A stretch of 64,000 nucleotides of DNA from CAYMCO01 sp964388955 (GTDB lineage: Bacteria; Chloroflexota; Anaerolineae; Anaerolineales; E44-bin32): assembly GCA_964388955.1 (NCBI GenBank), contig CAYMCO010000032.1, forward strand, positions 1 to 64,000, written 5' to 3'. The notes beneath the pieces are model-generated. The model saw nothing but the letters and a program-made list of their open reading frames with translations. It was not told the origin of the DNA and searched no databases. Positions 8,816 through 17,051 of this stretch are shown one piece after another (position 1 is the first letter of the stretch; each line of letters begins with the position of its first letter). A program made the translations under genes and the position numbers.

Positions 8816-9637
8816 TCACCGACCGATCATCAAGTTGATGATGTAGAAGCCCAGCGCCCCGCCCCACAGCCAGGAGTCGATCCGGTCCAACGCGCCTCCG
8901 TGTCCAGGCAGCAAGGAGCCCGAATCCTTGAGGTTCAGCTCGCGCTTCATCATGCTGATCCCCAGGTCGCCAAAAGGCGCCAAAGCCCCCAGAATGACCC
9001 CCAATACAGCGGCGCGTCCCCCGATCAGCCCCGCGTTCGGGCCCGCCGCGATCCGCCAGACGGCGCCCAATGCCCAAGCGGACAGCCCACCGGCGATGAT
9101 CCCGGAGAGATAGCCTTCCCACGTCTTCTTGGGGCTCAATCGAGGCGCCAGCTTGTGCCGACCGAGTGCCCGGCCCAGGAAGTATGCGGCCATATCCGAG
9201 ATCCAAACACTCGGCAGCACGATCAGCAGCCACCATTCCCCTCCCGGCATTTCCCGCAGTGAAATCAGATAAGCGCCGATCCACCCAAGATATATCATCC
9301 CGGCGATGGTCAAGGCCGCGTCTGTACCCGATGTCGGCGCGCCCGACTCATAGTCGATCACGTGCCACATCACGCTTGCCAGCAGCAGAATGGTGAGCAT
9401 GACGGGTGCATATGCAAAGCCATGGAGAAAACGCCCAGCGGCGAGGAGGACGATCCCCGCGATCATCAGGGGCGCGGCAGGACGGTGGCCCCCAGAGCGG
9501 AACATGGCAGCGAATTCGACACCGCCCAGAGAAAGCGCGATCACCACCGCGGCGCAGAAGATCCAACCTCCTGCTGCGATCGCCCAAAAGACAAATGGAA
9601 GCAGCACCAGGGCGATGATGACCCGCTCTGGCAACAT
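8816..9637 (-). CDS. cdsA: Phosphatidate cytidylyltransferase (CDP-diglyceride synthase)
   Basis: 273 residues from the ATG at 9637. Upstream in-frame codons lie inside uppS, and the uppS stop ends one base before this ATG. The protein has about eight hydrophobic segments and the C-terminal family signature: SPKKTWEG, then GDLGISMMKRELNLKDSG, LLPGHGG and LDRIDS. It makes CDP-diacylglycerol from CTP and phosphatidate at the membrane, the branch point for phospholipid head groups. It is last in the rpsB-tsf-pyrH-frr-uppS-cdsA series. No dxr follows, although that gene is a common next member; the 230 bases to glpX are empty. Confidence 0.95.
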   Translation of the reverse strand: MLPERVIIALVLLPFVFWAIAAGGWIFCAAVVIALSLGGVEFAAMFRSGGHRPAAPLMIAGIVLLAAGRFLHGFAYAPVMLTILLLASVMWHVIDYESGAPTSGTDAALTIAGMIYLGWIGAYLISLREMPGGEWWLLIVLPSVWISDMAAYFLGRALGRHKLAPRLSPKKTWEGYLSGIIAGGLSAWALGAVWRIAAGPNAGLIGGRAAVLGVILGALAPFGDLGISMMKRELNLKDSGSLLPGHGGALDRIDSWLWGGALGFYIINLMIGR

Positions 9638-9638
9638 C

Positions 9639-10397
9639 TCAGCCTTTGGAGATGTGCCCTGGCACGCGGCCGAAGCGGCGCTCGCGGTGAGAATACACCC
9701 ACAGCGCCTCAAGCAGTTCCTTGCGGCCGAAATCCGGCCAGTATGTCGGGGTGACCAGGAGTTCCGCGTACGCCGCTTGCCAGATCAGGAAATTGCTGAT
9801 GCGTGATTCCCCCGAGGTGCGGATCACCAGATCAGGATCCGGGATGCCCGCCGTGTACAGATACTGGCTGACCATATCTTCGTCGACATCCTCTGCGTCC
9901 ACACCCTTCTCGATGATCTGATGGATGGCGTGCACGATCTCATCCCGGCCGCCGTAGTTCCAGGCGACATTGAGGATCAGTTTTTGGTTGTCCTTGGTCA
10001 GATCGATCGCGTTCAGCACCTTCTCCTGCAGACCCGGGCGAAGGCCCTCCAACCGACCAAGATGGCGCAGCTGCACGCCATTCGCATGCAGTTCCTGAAG
10101 CTCGCGATCGATGACCTCCTCCAGGATGTTCATCAGGCCCCGCACCTCGGCGGGTGGGCGGCTCCAATTCTCGGTGGAAAAGGCATAAATGGTGAGATAT
10201 CGAATGCCGAACTCGACCGCGGCCTCGATCACCCGCCGTAGATTGTCCACGCCGGCCCGGTGGCCGGCATGGCGCGGCAAACCGCGCTCCCTGGCCCAAC
10301 GCCCATTCCCGTCCATGATAATGGCGACATGGGAGGGGATGTTGGCCGGCAGTTCTTCCTGTCTAGACTTGTTCGTCCCGCGTGAAATCTCGATCAC
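9639..10397 (-). CDS. uppS: Isoprenyl transferase (undecaprenyl diphosphate synthase)
   Basis: 252 residues. MDGNGRWA (catalytic Asp29) and the downstream HRAG, YAFSTENW, RTSGESRISNF and WQAAYAEL are hallmark cis-prenyltransferase motifs. It extends farnesyl diphosphate with isopentenyl diphosphate to give the lipid carrier for peptidoglycan and other envelope glycans. The start is GTG at 10397 and overlaps the frr stop as GTGA, so translation is coupled to frr. cdsA begins right after the stop. Confidence 0.96.
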   Translation of the reverse strand: MIEISRGTNKSRQEELPANIPSHVAIIMDGNGRWARERGLPRHAGHRAGVDNLRRVIEAAVEFGIRYLTIYAFSTENWSRPPAEVRGLMNILEEVIDRELQELHANGVQLRHLGRLEGLRPGLQEKVLNAIDLTKDNQKLILNVAWNYGGRDEIVHAIHQIIEKGVDAEDVDEDMVSQYLYTAGIPDPDLVIRTSGESRISNFLIWQAAYAELLVTPTYWPDFGRKELLEALWVYSHRERRFGRVPGHISKG

Positions 10398-10951
10398 TCC
10401 TCAAGGATTTCGTTTTCTTTTCTCTTCCCGGCCTCATTGATTCTCTCGATATGTCGATCCGTGATCTCCTGCAGATCGCCCTCCGCACGGTGGAGTTCGT
10501 CTTCCGAAATCAGTTTCTCGCGCTCGAACTCCCGCAGATCATTCAGCACATCCCGGCGCACGTTCCGGACGGAGACGCGCGCCTCTTCCAGCCGGGCCCT
10601 CACGATGCGCACCAGTTCATGGCGCCTTTCCTCGGTCAGCATCGGGATGGCCAGGCGGATGACTTTGCCATCGTTGCCGGGGGTCAAGCCGAGATCGGAG
10701 GCGAGTATGGCGCGTTCGATATTGGACAGCGAGCCCGGGTCGAAGGGCCGGATCAGCAGCAGGCGAGGCTCGGGCACGCTGATCGTCGCCAACTGCACCA
10801 GGGGGGCGGGGCTCCCATAGTATTCCACCTGCAGCTTCTCGATCAATGCCGGGGAAGCGCGCCCCGTGCGGATGGCTGCAAGATCATCCTCCAGGGCGCC
10901 GACCGCGCCGATCATTCTGGATTCCGCATCACGTAGGGCCTCTTGAACCAT
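10394..10951 (-). CDS. frr: Ribosome recycling factor
   Basis: 185 residues, the usual RRF size, starting at the ATG at 10951. The frame stays open much further upstream, but that part is only an alternative frame of pyrH. Recognisable stretches are IRTGRASPALIEKLQVEYYG, RPFDPGSLSNIERAI, GLTPGNDGKVIRLAIP, LTEERRHELV and the C-terminal long-helix segment. With EF-G it splits post-termination ribosomes. The gene sits 107 bases after pyrH and overlaps the uppS start. Confidence 0.96.
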   Translation of the reverse strand: MVQEALRDAESRMIGAVGALEDDLAAIRTGRASPALIEKLQVEYYGSPAPLVQLATISVPEPRLLLIRPFDPGSLSNIERAILASDLGLTPGNDGKVIRLAIPMLTEERRHELVRIVRARLEEARVSVRNVRRDVLNDLREFEREKLISEDELHRAEGDLQEITDRHIERINEAGKRKENEILEE

Positions 10952-11058
10952 GCATCTTCTCCCGTGGCGCGCTGGGTGGCAGTGCCAGTCGCCCTTATAG
11001 CATAGCGCAAAACCGGAAAAATGCGAAGCAGGCGGGAGGCGCCTCGGGTTTGACGAAT

Positions 11059-11775
11059 CTAGCCGGAAATCTTGGTGCCGACCTGCTCGCCCTTTACTGC
11101 CCGGAGCAGGCTCTTCGGTTTCCACATATCCAGAACCAGAATCGGCAGATCGTTGTCCATACACAGGGAGATGGCGGTGCTGTCCATGACCTGCAGACGC
11201 CGGTTGAGCGCCTCGATATAGGTCAGGTGGTCGAAACGCTTGGCGTGCTCGTTCAGCTCGGGGTCGCTGTCGTAGACCCCATCGACCTTGGTGGCCTTGA
11301 TCACGATGTCCGCTTCGATCTCCATGCCGCGCAGCGAGGCGGCCGTGTCCGTGGAGAAATAGGGGTTGCCCGTGCCGCCCCCCATGATCACGATGCGATC
11401 TTTTTCCAAATGGCGGATCGCCCGGCGGCGAATGTAGGGCTCCGCCACGGCGCGCATTTCGATCGCCGACATCACCCGCGTGACGATCCCGGCGCGTTCG
11501 AGCGCATCCATTAGAGCCAGAGAATTCATCACCGTGCCCAGCATGCCCATATAGTCCGCAGTCGCGCGCTCCATCCCGCGCTCGATTCCATCCCGCCCCC
11601 GCCACAGGTTGCCCGCGCCGATCACGATGGCGACCTGCACGCCCAGGTCTTTGACCTCCTGGACTTTGGAGGCGACTTTCTCCGCCCGGTGCGGATCGAT
11701 GCCAAAACCCTTCGGCCCGGCGAGCGCTTCGCCGCCCAGTTTCAGAAGGATACGATCATAGGCCACCTGTTCCAT
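11059..11775 (-). CDS. pyrH: UMP kinase
   Basis: 238 residues of the amino-acid-kinase fold. Seen are LLKLGGEAL at the N-terminus, GAGNLWRG, DYMGMLGTVMNSLAL, GTGNPYFSTDTAA and IKATKVDGVYDSDP. These are characteristic of bacterial hexameric UMP kinases, which make UDP from UMP and ATP for RNA, envelope sugar-nucleotide and lipid synthesis. It lies in the conserved translation/envelope cluster between tsf (65-base gap) and frr. Confidence 0.97.
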   Translation of the reverse strand: MEQVAYDRILLKLGGEALAGPKGFGIDPHRAEKVASKVQEVKDLGVQVAIVIGAGNLWRGRDGIERGMERATADYMGMLGTVMNSLALMDALERAGIVTRVMSAIEMRAVAEPYIRRRAIRHLEKDRIVIMGGGTGNPYFSTDTAASLRGMEIEADIVIKATKVDGVYDSDPELNEHAKRFDHLTYIEALNRRLQVMDSTAISLCMDNDLPILVLDMWKPKSLLRAVKGEQVGTKISG

Positions 11776-11840
11776 AGCCCTCCCGTTGCACGAGGAGCCA
11801 GCCCTCGCGCAGCCGGCCTTTGGGGTGCGGGGAAGCGTAG

Positions 11841-12443
11841 TCAGTGAGTCGGCTCCCCGACCTCCCAGCGCTCGAACCGCCGGATGACGATGTTCTCCCC
11901 AGTGGCAAGCACATTTTCCTGCAGCAGCTTTTGGACCGTCATCGAATCATCGCGAATATAGGCCTGGGAAAGCAGGCAGTGCTCCTGGTAGAATTTCTCC
12001 ATGCGTCCGGCGACGATCTGATCCACCGCGTGCCCGGGCTTGCCCTCTTCGACAGCCGTCTTGCGGATGGCCGCCGCCTCCGCCTCTACCAACTCTGCGG
12101 GCACATCTTCCGGCTTGATCCAGCGCGGCGAGGCCCCGGCAATCTGAAGCGCGATCTCATGCGCAAATTCCCGAAATGCCTCCGTGCGGGCGACGAAATC
12201 CGTCTCGCAATTGACCTCCACCATCACGCCGATCCGGCCATTGCCATGGCTGTACAATTCCAACACGCCATCAGAGGCCTCCCGCTCCGCCCGCTGCTCC
12301 GCCTTCGCCAGGCCCTTTTCGCGCAGCAGACGCGTCGCTTCCTCCATCTCCCCACCAGCGTCCTCGAGCGCCTTCTTGCATGCCAGTACGCCAGCGCCAG
12401 TCGCTTCGCGCAGCTCCTTGATTTGGGCGGTCGTGATGCTCAT
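11841..12443 (-). CDS. tsf: Elongation factor Ts
   Basis: 200 residues, the short form of EF-Ts. The N-terminal UBA-like domain is followed by the TDFVAR motif (VNCETDFVARTEAF) that disrupts the EF-Tu nucleotide site. A compact core ends at GENIVIRRFERWEVGE. It exchanges GDP for GTP on EF-Tu. The ATG overlaps the rpsB stop (ATGA), so the two are translationally coupled, as in the classical rpsB-tsf operon. Confidence 0.96.
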   Translation of the reverse strand: MSITTAQIKELREATGAGVLACKKALEDAGGEMEEATRLLREKGLAKAEQRAEREASDGVLELYSHGNGRIGVMVEVNCETDFVARTEAFREFAHEIALQIAGASPRWIKPEDVPAELVEAEAAAIRKTAVEEGKPGHAVDQIVAGRMEKFYQEHCLLSQAYIRDDSMTVQKLLQENVLATGENIVIRRFERWEVGEPTH

Positions 12444-13441
12444 GCCTCGGATGCCTCCTCTGTTTCCCCGGCCGCTTCCTCGCCTTCCTCAGTTGTTCCG
12501 GATTCCTGCACAGCCTCGGCCTCCGCAGCAGGTTCAGCCTCCGCCTCCGGGGTCTCCTCTTCCTCGACCGGCGGCTCTGCCTCTGCCTCTTCTTCTTCCG
12601 CCTCCGTCTCGGCCTTGGCCCCCTTCTCATCATAGGCGCCGCTCTTCAGCTTGGCGAGCGTGGATTCTCCCAGCAGCTCTTCATCACTGGCCTCAGCGTA
12701 GGCGAGCCCCTCCACAGGGACCATCCCTTCCTCGACCGCCTCCTCTTCCACGTCCTTGCGCATCGCCGCCCCCTCCAACACGGCATCCGCCATGATGGAT
12801 GTCAGCAGTTTGATGGCGCGGATGGCATCGTCGTTGGCCGGGATCACATAATCGATCTTGGAGGGGTTGCAGTTCGTGTCTACGATCCCGGCAACCGGGA
12901 TCTTGAGCAGATTGGCCTCGTGAACAGCGGTCTCCTCGCGGCGCACATCCACGACATACAACAGCTCCGGCAGACGGCCCATCTCGCGAATGCCGCCCAA
13001 TCGGGACTGCAGCTTGCCGATGCGGCGGTCCTTCATCAGGGCTTCTTTCTTTGTCAGGTGGTCGAACAGCCCCTCGTCCCGCTGGCTCTCCAGGCGATTG
13101 AGCTCATCGATTTGGCCCCGAATCGTGCGCCAGTTCGTGAGCGTGCCTCCCAGCCAGCGCTGGTTGACATAGGGCATGCCGCAGCGGCGCGCCTCCGCCT
13201 CGATCGTGTCCTGCGCCTGCCGCTTTGTTCCCACAAACAGCAGGGTCCCGCCTCCCATGACGGTGTCGCGCGCCAAGACATATACACTTTCAAGGGATTT
13301 CAACGTCTGTTGCAGGTCGATAATGTGGATCCCGTTCCGCTGGGTGAAGATGTAACGCTTCATCCTCGGGTGCCACTTGCGGGTCCGGTGTCCAAAGTGA
13401 ACTCCGGTTTCCAGCAGCGCTTTCATACTGACGATGGCCAT
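12440..13441 (-). CDS. rpsB: Ribosomal protein S2 with long acidic C-terminal extension
   Basis: 333 residues. Residues 1-230 are canonical S2 (LLETGVHFGH, WHPRMKRYIF, NQRWLGGTLTNW, DVRREETAVHEA, VDTNCNPSKIDYVIPANDDA). Residues 231-333 are an added tail made largely of Glu, Ala, Thr, Pro and Gly, strongly acidic and probably disordered. S2 normally ends near residue 230-260, so the tail is an unusual lineage feature. AAGGAGG lies 8 bases upstream of the ATG. The tail's codons remain GC-rich and in frame up to the overlap with tsf, so it is not a sequencing frameshift. It is the first gene of the cluster. Confidence 0.96.
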   Translation of the reverse strand: MAIVSMKALLETGVHFGHRTRKWHPRMKRYIFTQRNGIHIIDLQQTLKSLESVYVLARDTVMGGGTLLFVGTKRQAQDTIEAEARRCGMPYVNQRWLGGTLTNWRTIRGQIDELNRLESQRDEGLFDHLTKKEALMKDRRIGKLQSRLGGIREMGRLPELLYVVDVRREETAVHEANLLKIPVAGIVDTNCNPSKIDYVIPANDDAIRAIKLLTSIMADAVLEGAAMRKDVEEEAVEEGMVPVEGLAYAEASDEELLGESTLAKLKSGAYDEKGAKAETEAEEEEAEAEPPVEEEETPEAEAEPAAEAEAVQESGTTEEGEEAAGETEEASEA

Positions 13442-13610
13442 GAGGATAGCCTCCTTCGCGTTTTTCCTCCGCCTCCATCATTCCCCCTGGGAACCGGCTG
13501 GCCGGCCGGCACGCTCCACGGGGTCCGGAGGCGTGTGCAGTGTGCCCCTCCAACAGGGGCAGAATCTCTCCCGCCAGGCAGTGCTCTTGGCGGGAGCGCT
13601 CCAGAGTATA
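13442..13610 (-). promoter_or_regulatory. Candidate rpsB leader with promoter and two hairpins
   Basis: A -10-like TATACT (minus strand, 13605-13610) lies upstream of a leader of about 155 nt with two strong hairpins: a 9-bp stem CTCCCGCCA/TGGCGGGAG at 13568-13596 and a 7-bp stem TGCCCCT/AGGGGCA at 13543-13561. No good -35 was found. S2 autoregulates its own leader in other bacteria, so a regulatory role is plausible. The outer hairpin could instead mark the 3' end of the thioesterase message, but it has no U-tract. Confidence 0.4.
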
Positions 13611-13640
13611 CCATGGGCACGGAGGGTTCGTATAGGAGAG

Positions 13641-14051
13641 CTATGCGAGCTGATCGGATTTGGACTTCACGCGCGCCAGAAAACGGTCGACATCTATGAT
13701 CGCACGCGTATGTTTCCCCCGGCCCACGGCCTCCAAGTCATCTCGCACTTCGAATTGAAACTCGACCCGATTGCCATCCACAGCGGTGACTTCGGCGCGC
13801 ACGTGCACTTCCCTGTCAATCGGCGTGGGAGCCAGGTGCTGAAGCTGAATTTCCACCCCCACTGTTGTCTTGCCTTCCGGCAGCCGCGCCTCCAGCAGCC
13901 GAAAACAGCTCCGCTCCACGAAACGCACCATCGCCGGCGTTGCGTACACCCGCAGCCCGCCGCTTCCCACATGGCTGGCCGATTCGGAAGGGCCCACACG
14001 TTCCGACGCCTCAACAACCAACCCTTCGGGAATCCCGCCGACCTCCGACAT
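13641..14051 (-). CDS. Hotdog-fold thioesterase, FlK-like
   Basis: 136 residues from the ATG at 14051 (the frame is open further up, but that part is an alternative frame of acpS). The segment YATPAMVRFVE followed by GKTTVGVEIQLQHLAPTP matches the FlK-like acyl-CoA thioesterase pattern. It has a Thr in ATP, a Glu in FVE and a His in QHLAP at the spacing of the catalytic Thr/Glu/His of that family. The physiological acyl-CoA is unknown; fluoroacetyl-CoA specificity cannot be inferred. The start is 4 bases after the acpS stop, suggesting coexpression with phosphopantetheinyl transfer. Confidence 0.8.
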   Translation of the reverse strand: MSEVGGIPEGLVVEASERVGPSESASHVGSGGLRVYATPAMVRFVERSCFRLLEARLPEGKTTVGVEIQLQHLAPTPIDREVHVRAEVTAVDGNRVEFQFEVRDDLEAVGRGKHTRAIIDVDRFLARVKSKSDQLA

Positions 14052-14055
14052 GGGG

Positions 14056-14460
14056 TCAAGCCTCCTCATCCGGACCGAAGTCCTCAGAGCGGACCGCCAC
14101 AACGACTGCCACCGCGTGCTCATGGGTGTGGGAAAGGCTGATCGCCCAACTGTCCAGCCCCAGCAGATCCGCTTCCCGCTGCGCATTGCCGTGCAGCACA
14201 AGGTAAGGTTCACGCTTCGGGCCCTGGGCGATTTCGATTTCCTTCCAGGCCACCTGTCCGATGCCCGTCCCCAGCGCCTTGGCCACCGCCTCTTTGGCCG
14301 CAAAGCGAGCAGCCAGAGCCGGTGTTCGCCCGCCGGAGTCGATCAGTTCGCGAGCCGTGTAGAAGCGATCGAAAAAGCGCCGATCGTAGCGCAGGATGGC
14401 TCGGTCGATCCGTTCGACCTCGATGACATCCACGCCTGTGCGCAGTGCCCGGTTATTCAT
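14056..14460 (-). CDS. acpS: Holo-[acyl-carrier-protein] synthase
   Basis: 134 residues from the ATG at 14460. TGVDVIEVERI (magnesium-binding Asp11) and ARFAAKEAVAKALGTG (Glu57, CoA binding) are the two AcpS signatures, and SLSHTHEHAVAVV matches the C-terminal strand. It transfers 4'-phosphopantetheine from CoA to acyl carrier protein in fatty-acid synthesis. The ATG overlaps the end of the upstream M16 gene by 8 bases, so it is translated as part of that operon. Confidence 0.95.
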   Translation of the reverse strand: MNNRALRTGVDVIEVERIDRAILRYDRRFFDRFYTARELIDSGGRTPALAARFAAKEAVAKALGTGIGQVAWKEIEIAQGPKREPYLVLHGNAQREADLLGLDSWAISLSHTHEHAVAVVVAVRSEDFGPDEEA

Positions 14461-15760
14461 GTCCCACCGGTCCGGCAACGCCAATTCCCAGGCGATCCGG
14501 AGCCAAGAATCGGGCCGCAGTCTCCAGAATCTGAGTACGAGTAACCGCCGCGACCAGATCCGGATAGCGCCGCAGGTAATCCAAGCCGAGTTGGTAGCGC
14601 TCAATCTGGAGCAATGCACCACTGACCCCCTCGTTGGATTCCAGTTGGAGCGGGAGCCGGCCGATGAAGTGCGCCTGATTGTCCTCGAGCTCGCCGCGGG
14701 TCACCCGCTTGGTGACGAAGCGCCCGATCTCCGACCGGATCAGGTCGATGGCGCGCTCGATCTTCTCGGGGTTGACGCCCGCGTCCACGTGCCACGGTCC
14801 CGGGCCCGGCCCGCCGGCGACGGTGCTGTTGGTGTGGTAAGCCAGCCCCTCCTTCTCCCGCACCACATCCCCAATACGCCCCTGGAGTCCAAAGCGGCCC
14901 AGGATATTGTTTCCCAGGGAGGCGGGGAGATAGCCGGGATCCGTTCTGCTGGGACCTGGCGCGCCCAGCACGATATCACACTGGCTCTTCCCTTCCAGAG
15001 GGACATGCTCCCGAAGCAAACCGGGAGGCGCATCCACTGGCGGCAGATCCGCTGCTTCCATTTGGCCCGGATTCTCCCAGTCGCCGAAAAACTCCTGGAC
15101 GCGGGCGACGGCCCTGCGTCGCTCAGTCCCGCCGACCACAGTGATGACCATACCCCGGGGGCCGTAGCAGTTCCGATGAAAATCCCGAAGGTCCTCCGGC
15201 GACAGATCGGCCACCGTCTCTCGATATCCATCGCTTGGGACGCCGTAGGGATGGTGGGGATAGATGAGCGCGTCGAAGGTCTGCTGCGCGACGGCGCTCG
15301 TATTCTGATCCCGGATTGCCAGCGCTGTCAACCGCTCGCCTCGCAGCCTATCCACCTGTTCGGCCGGAAATGTGGGGCGGCGCAGCACGTCCGACAGCAC
15401 ATCCAGGAGCAGGTCGAGATCCTCCGCCAAGCCTTTGGCGCGAAAACCGGTGCTGTGGTTGCCCGTGCCGAACCCCAGGCCGGCGCCGATGGATTCCAGC
15501 GATTCGTGGATCTCACCGAAGGAGCGGTTGGAGGTGCCGCGGCTCAGCGCGTAGGCGGTCATGTCGCACAGCCCGGCTTTTTCGGTAGCCACCTGATCGG
15601 ATCCCGCCCTCACGAAGCCGGAGATCACCACCGAGGGGCTGGTGAAGCTCTCCCGCGCCAATACGACGATGCCGTTTGGCAGTTCTTGGCGGCTGATATC
15701 GTCCGGGCCCGGGAGCGAATTCACATCGAGATCGGGGAGGCCGGTTTGGGATTCAAGCAT
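14453..15760 (-). CDS. M16 peptidase-like protein, catalytically inactive subunit
   Basis: 435 residues from the ATG at 15760, which has GGGAGG 5 bases upstream; an in-frame GTG at 15790 is less likely. The fold is that of the processing-peptidase/pitrilysin family (YGPRGMVITVVGG, VREKEGLAYHTNS). At the position of the HxxEH zinc motif it reads GLCDMTAYAL, so zinc cannot be bound. In known bacterial and mitochondrial M16B pairs such a subunit helps form the closed chamber with an active partner. The active partner is the overlapping upstream gene (8-base overlap), so a heterodimer is the best model. Confidence 0.85.
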   Translation of the reverse strand: MLESQTGLPDLDVNSLPGPDDISRQELPNGIVVLARESFTSPSVVISGFVRAGSDQVATEKAGLCDMTAYALSRGTSNRSFGEIHESLESIGAGLGFGTGNHSTGFRAKGLAEDLDLLLDVLSDVLRRPTFPAEQVDRLRGERLTALAIRDQNTSAVAQQTFDALIYPHHPYGVPSDGYRETVADLSPEDLRDFHRNCYGPRGMVITVVGGTERRRAVARVQEFFGDWENPGQMEAADLPPVDAPPGLLREHVPLEGKSQCDIVLGAPGPSRTDPGYLPASLGNNILGRFGLQGRIGDVVREKEGLAYHTNSTVAGGPGPGPWHVDAGVNPEKIERAIDLIRSEIGRFVTKRVTRGELEDNQAHFIGRLPLQLESNEGVSGALLQIERYQLGLDYLRRYPDLVAAVTRTQILETAARFLAPDRLGIGVAGPVGHE

Positions 15761-17051
15761 CGCTGCCTCCCTTGACGGGCCGGTAGACACCTACAATCCG
15801 ATTGGAAGGGATCAGATAGCGCCTGCCGACTTCCAGCACGTCGTCCGGCCCAACCTGCTGCAGCCGATCCAAATAGCCTTCAAACCAGTCGTAGCTGTCG
15901 AAGATCTCGCTGTATCCGAGCCAGAAGGACTGGTTGGTGATGCTCTCGCTGCCGTAGGCGAAGAGGGCCCGAGCCTGCTTGTTCGCCTTCTCCGCCTCCT
16001 GGTCGCCGATAGGTTGATCCAGCATCCTGGCAATCTCGTCATCGAAGCGCGCCAGGGCCGCCTCCGGATCTTGATCCGGACGCACGGTTACGCCGACTGT
16101 GTACAAGAAAGGATCTGCAGTGGCTGCCAGGCCGCCGCTCACCGAAGCCGCCAGGCCGGTCTCCACCAGGGCCTGATAGAGGCGCGAAGTCTTGTTGGAA
16201 ATGCCCGAACCGAACATGTTGAGATTCGACGCCCCCGAGAGCACACTGTCCAACACGGCCAAACGGAAGAAATCAGGGTGCCGGGCGGGCGGGGCATGGT
16301 ATGAGATGCGGAGGTAGGGTGTCTCCCCGGGGCCCTCCACCGTAATCCGCTTCTCCCCTCTTTGATGCGGCTCCGGGCGGGCAAAATGCTCCGGTGCGGC
16401 GCCCCCCTCCAGGCCGCCAAAATGCTCCCGGATCTTCCTCAACATGGTCCGTGCCCGGAAATCACCCGCGACGGCCACGATTGCGTTGCGGGGGATATAG
16501 AAGCGCCGGTAATGCTGGAAGAGATCGTCCCGGCGCATGGCCTGCAGATCCGCCATGTCCCCAATCACTTCGTGATGATAGGGGTGCACCCGAAATGCGG
16601 CCGCCTGCACCTCTTCGCTCAGCCGGAAGGATGGCTCATTCTCATGGCCTTCCCGCTCTGCGATGATCACGGTACGCTCGGATTCGAACTCCTTCTCCTC
16701 GAAGGAGCTGTTCACCATGCGGTCGGATTCGAGCTCCAAGGCCAGACCGATGCGCGCCTCGGGCAAGGTCTCAAAGTACGCTGTGAAATCCATCCATGTG
16801 AAGGCGTTCCAGTAGCCCCCATCGCGAGATATGGCCCGATCGAGCATATTGGCGGGAAACCTGGGCGTCCCCTTGAACAACATGTGCTCGACCCAGTGGC
16901 TGCAGCCGGTGATCCCGGGGCGCTCGTTGCGGGACCCCACTCGATACCAGATCCAGAAGCTGATCAACGGAGAGGAATGGATTTCCTTCAGCCGCACCTC
17001 GAGCCCATTTCGCAGCCGTGATCGCAGTACCGCTCCCTCCCCCACGCTCAT
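15753..17051 (-). CDS. M16 family zinc metallopeptidase, active subunit
   Basis: 432 residues. The inverted zinc motif HxxEH is intact as HWVEH (near residue 52), followed about 75 residues later by the acidic helix SERTVIIAERE that supplies the third ligand. The usual C-terminal half is present (LYQALVETGLAASVSGG). Predicted to degrade short or unfolded peptides together with the inactive partner encoded immediately downstream. There is no signal peptide, so a cytoplasmic location is likely. Its ATG overlaps the ugd stop (ATGA). Confidence 0.92.
   Translation of the reverse strand: MSVGEGAVLRSRLRNGLEVRLKEIHSSPLISFWIWYRVGSRNERPGITGCSHWVEHMLFKGTPRFPANMLDRAISRDGGYWNAFTWMDFTAYFETLPEARIGLALELESDRMVNSSFEEKEFESERTVIIAEREGHENEPSFRLSEEVQAAAFRVHPYHHEVIGDMADLQAMRRDDLFQHYRRFYIPRNAIVAVAGDFRARTMLRKIREHFGGLEGGAAPEHFARPEPHQRGEKRITVEGPGETPYLRISYHAPPARHPDFFRLAVLDSVLSGASNLNMFGSGISNKTSRLYQALVETGLAASVSGGLAATADPFLYTVGVTVRPDQDPEAALARFDDEIARMLDQPIGDQEAEKANKQARALFAYGSESITNQSFWLGYSEIFDSYDWFEGYLDRLQQVGPDDVLEVGRRYLIPSNRIVGVYRPVKGGSDA

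Noticed and set aside
10952..11605. N-terminal extension of the frr frame to 403 codons
   Set aside because: This part is an alternative frame of pyrH, rich in Arg/Gly/His with no family similarity; frr proper starts at 10951 with normal length.
14396..15775. 459-codon open frame on the plus strand opposite the M16 genes
   Set aside because: It is antisense to a clearly conserved M16 protein, has no recognisable motif, and such long antisense frames are common at this GC content.
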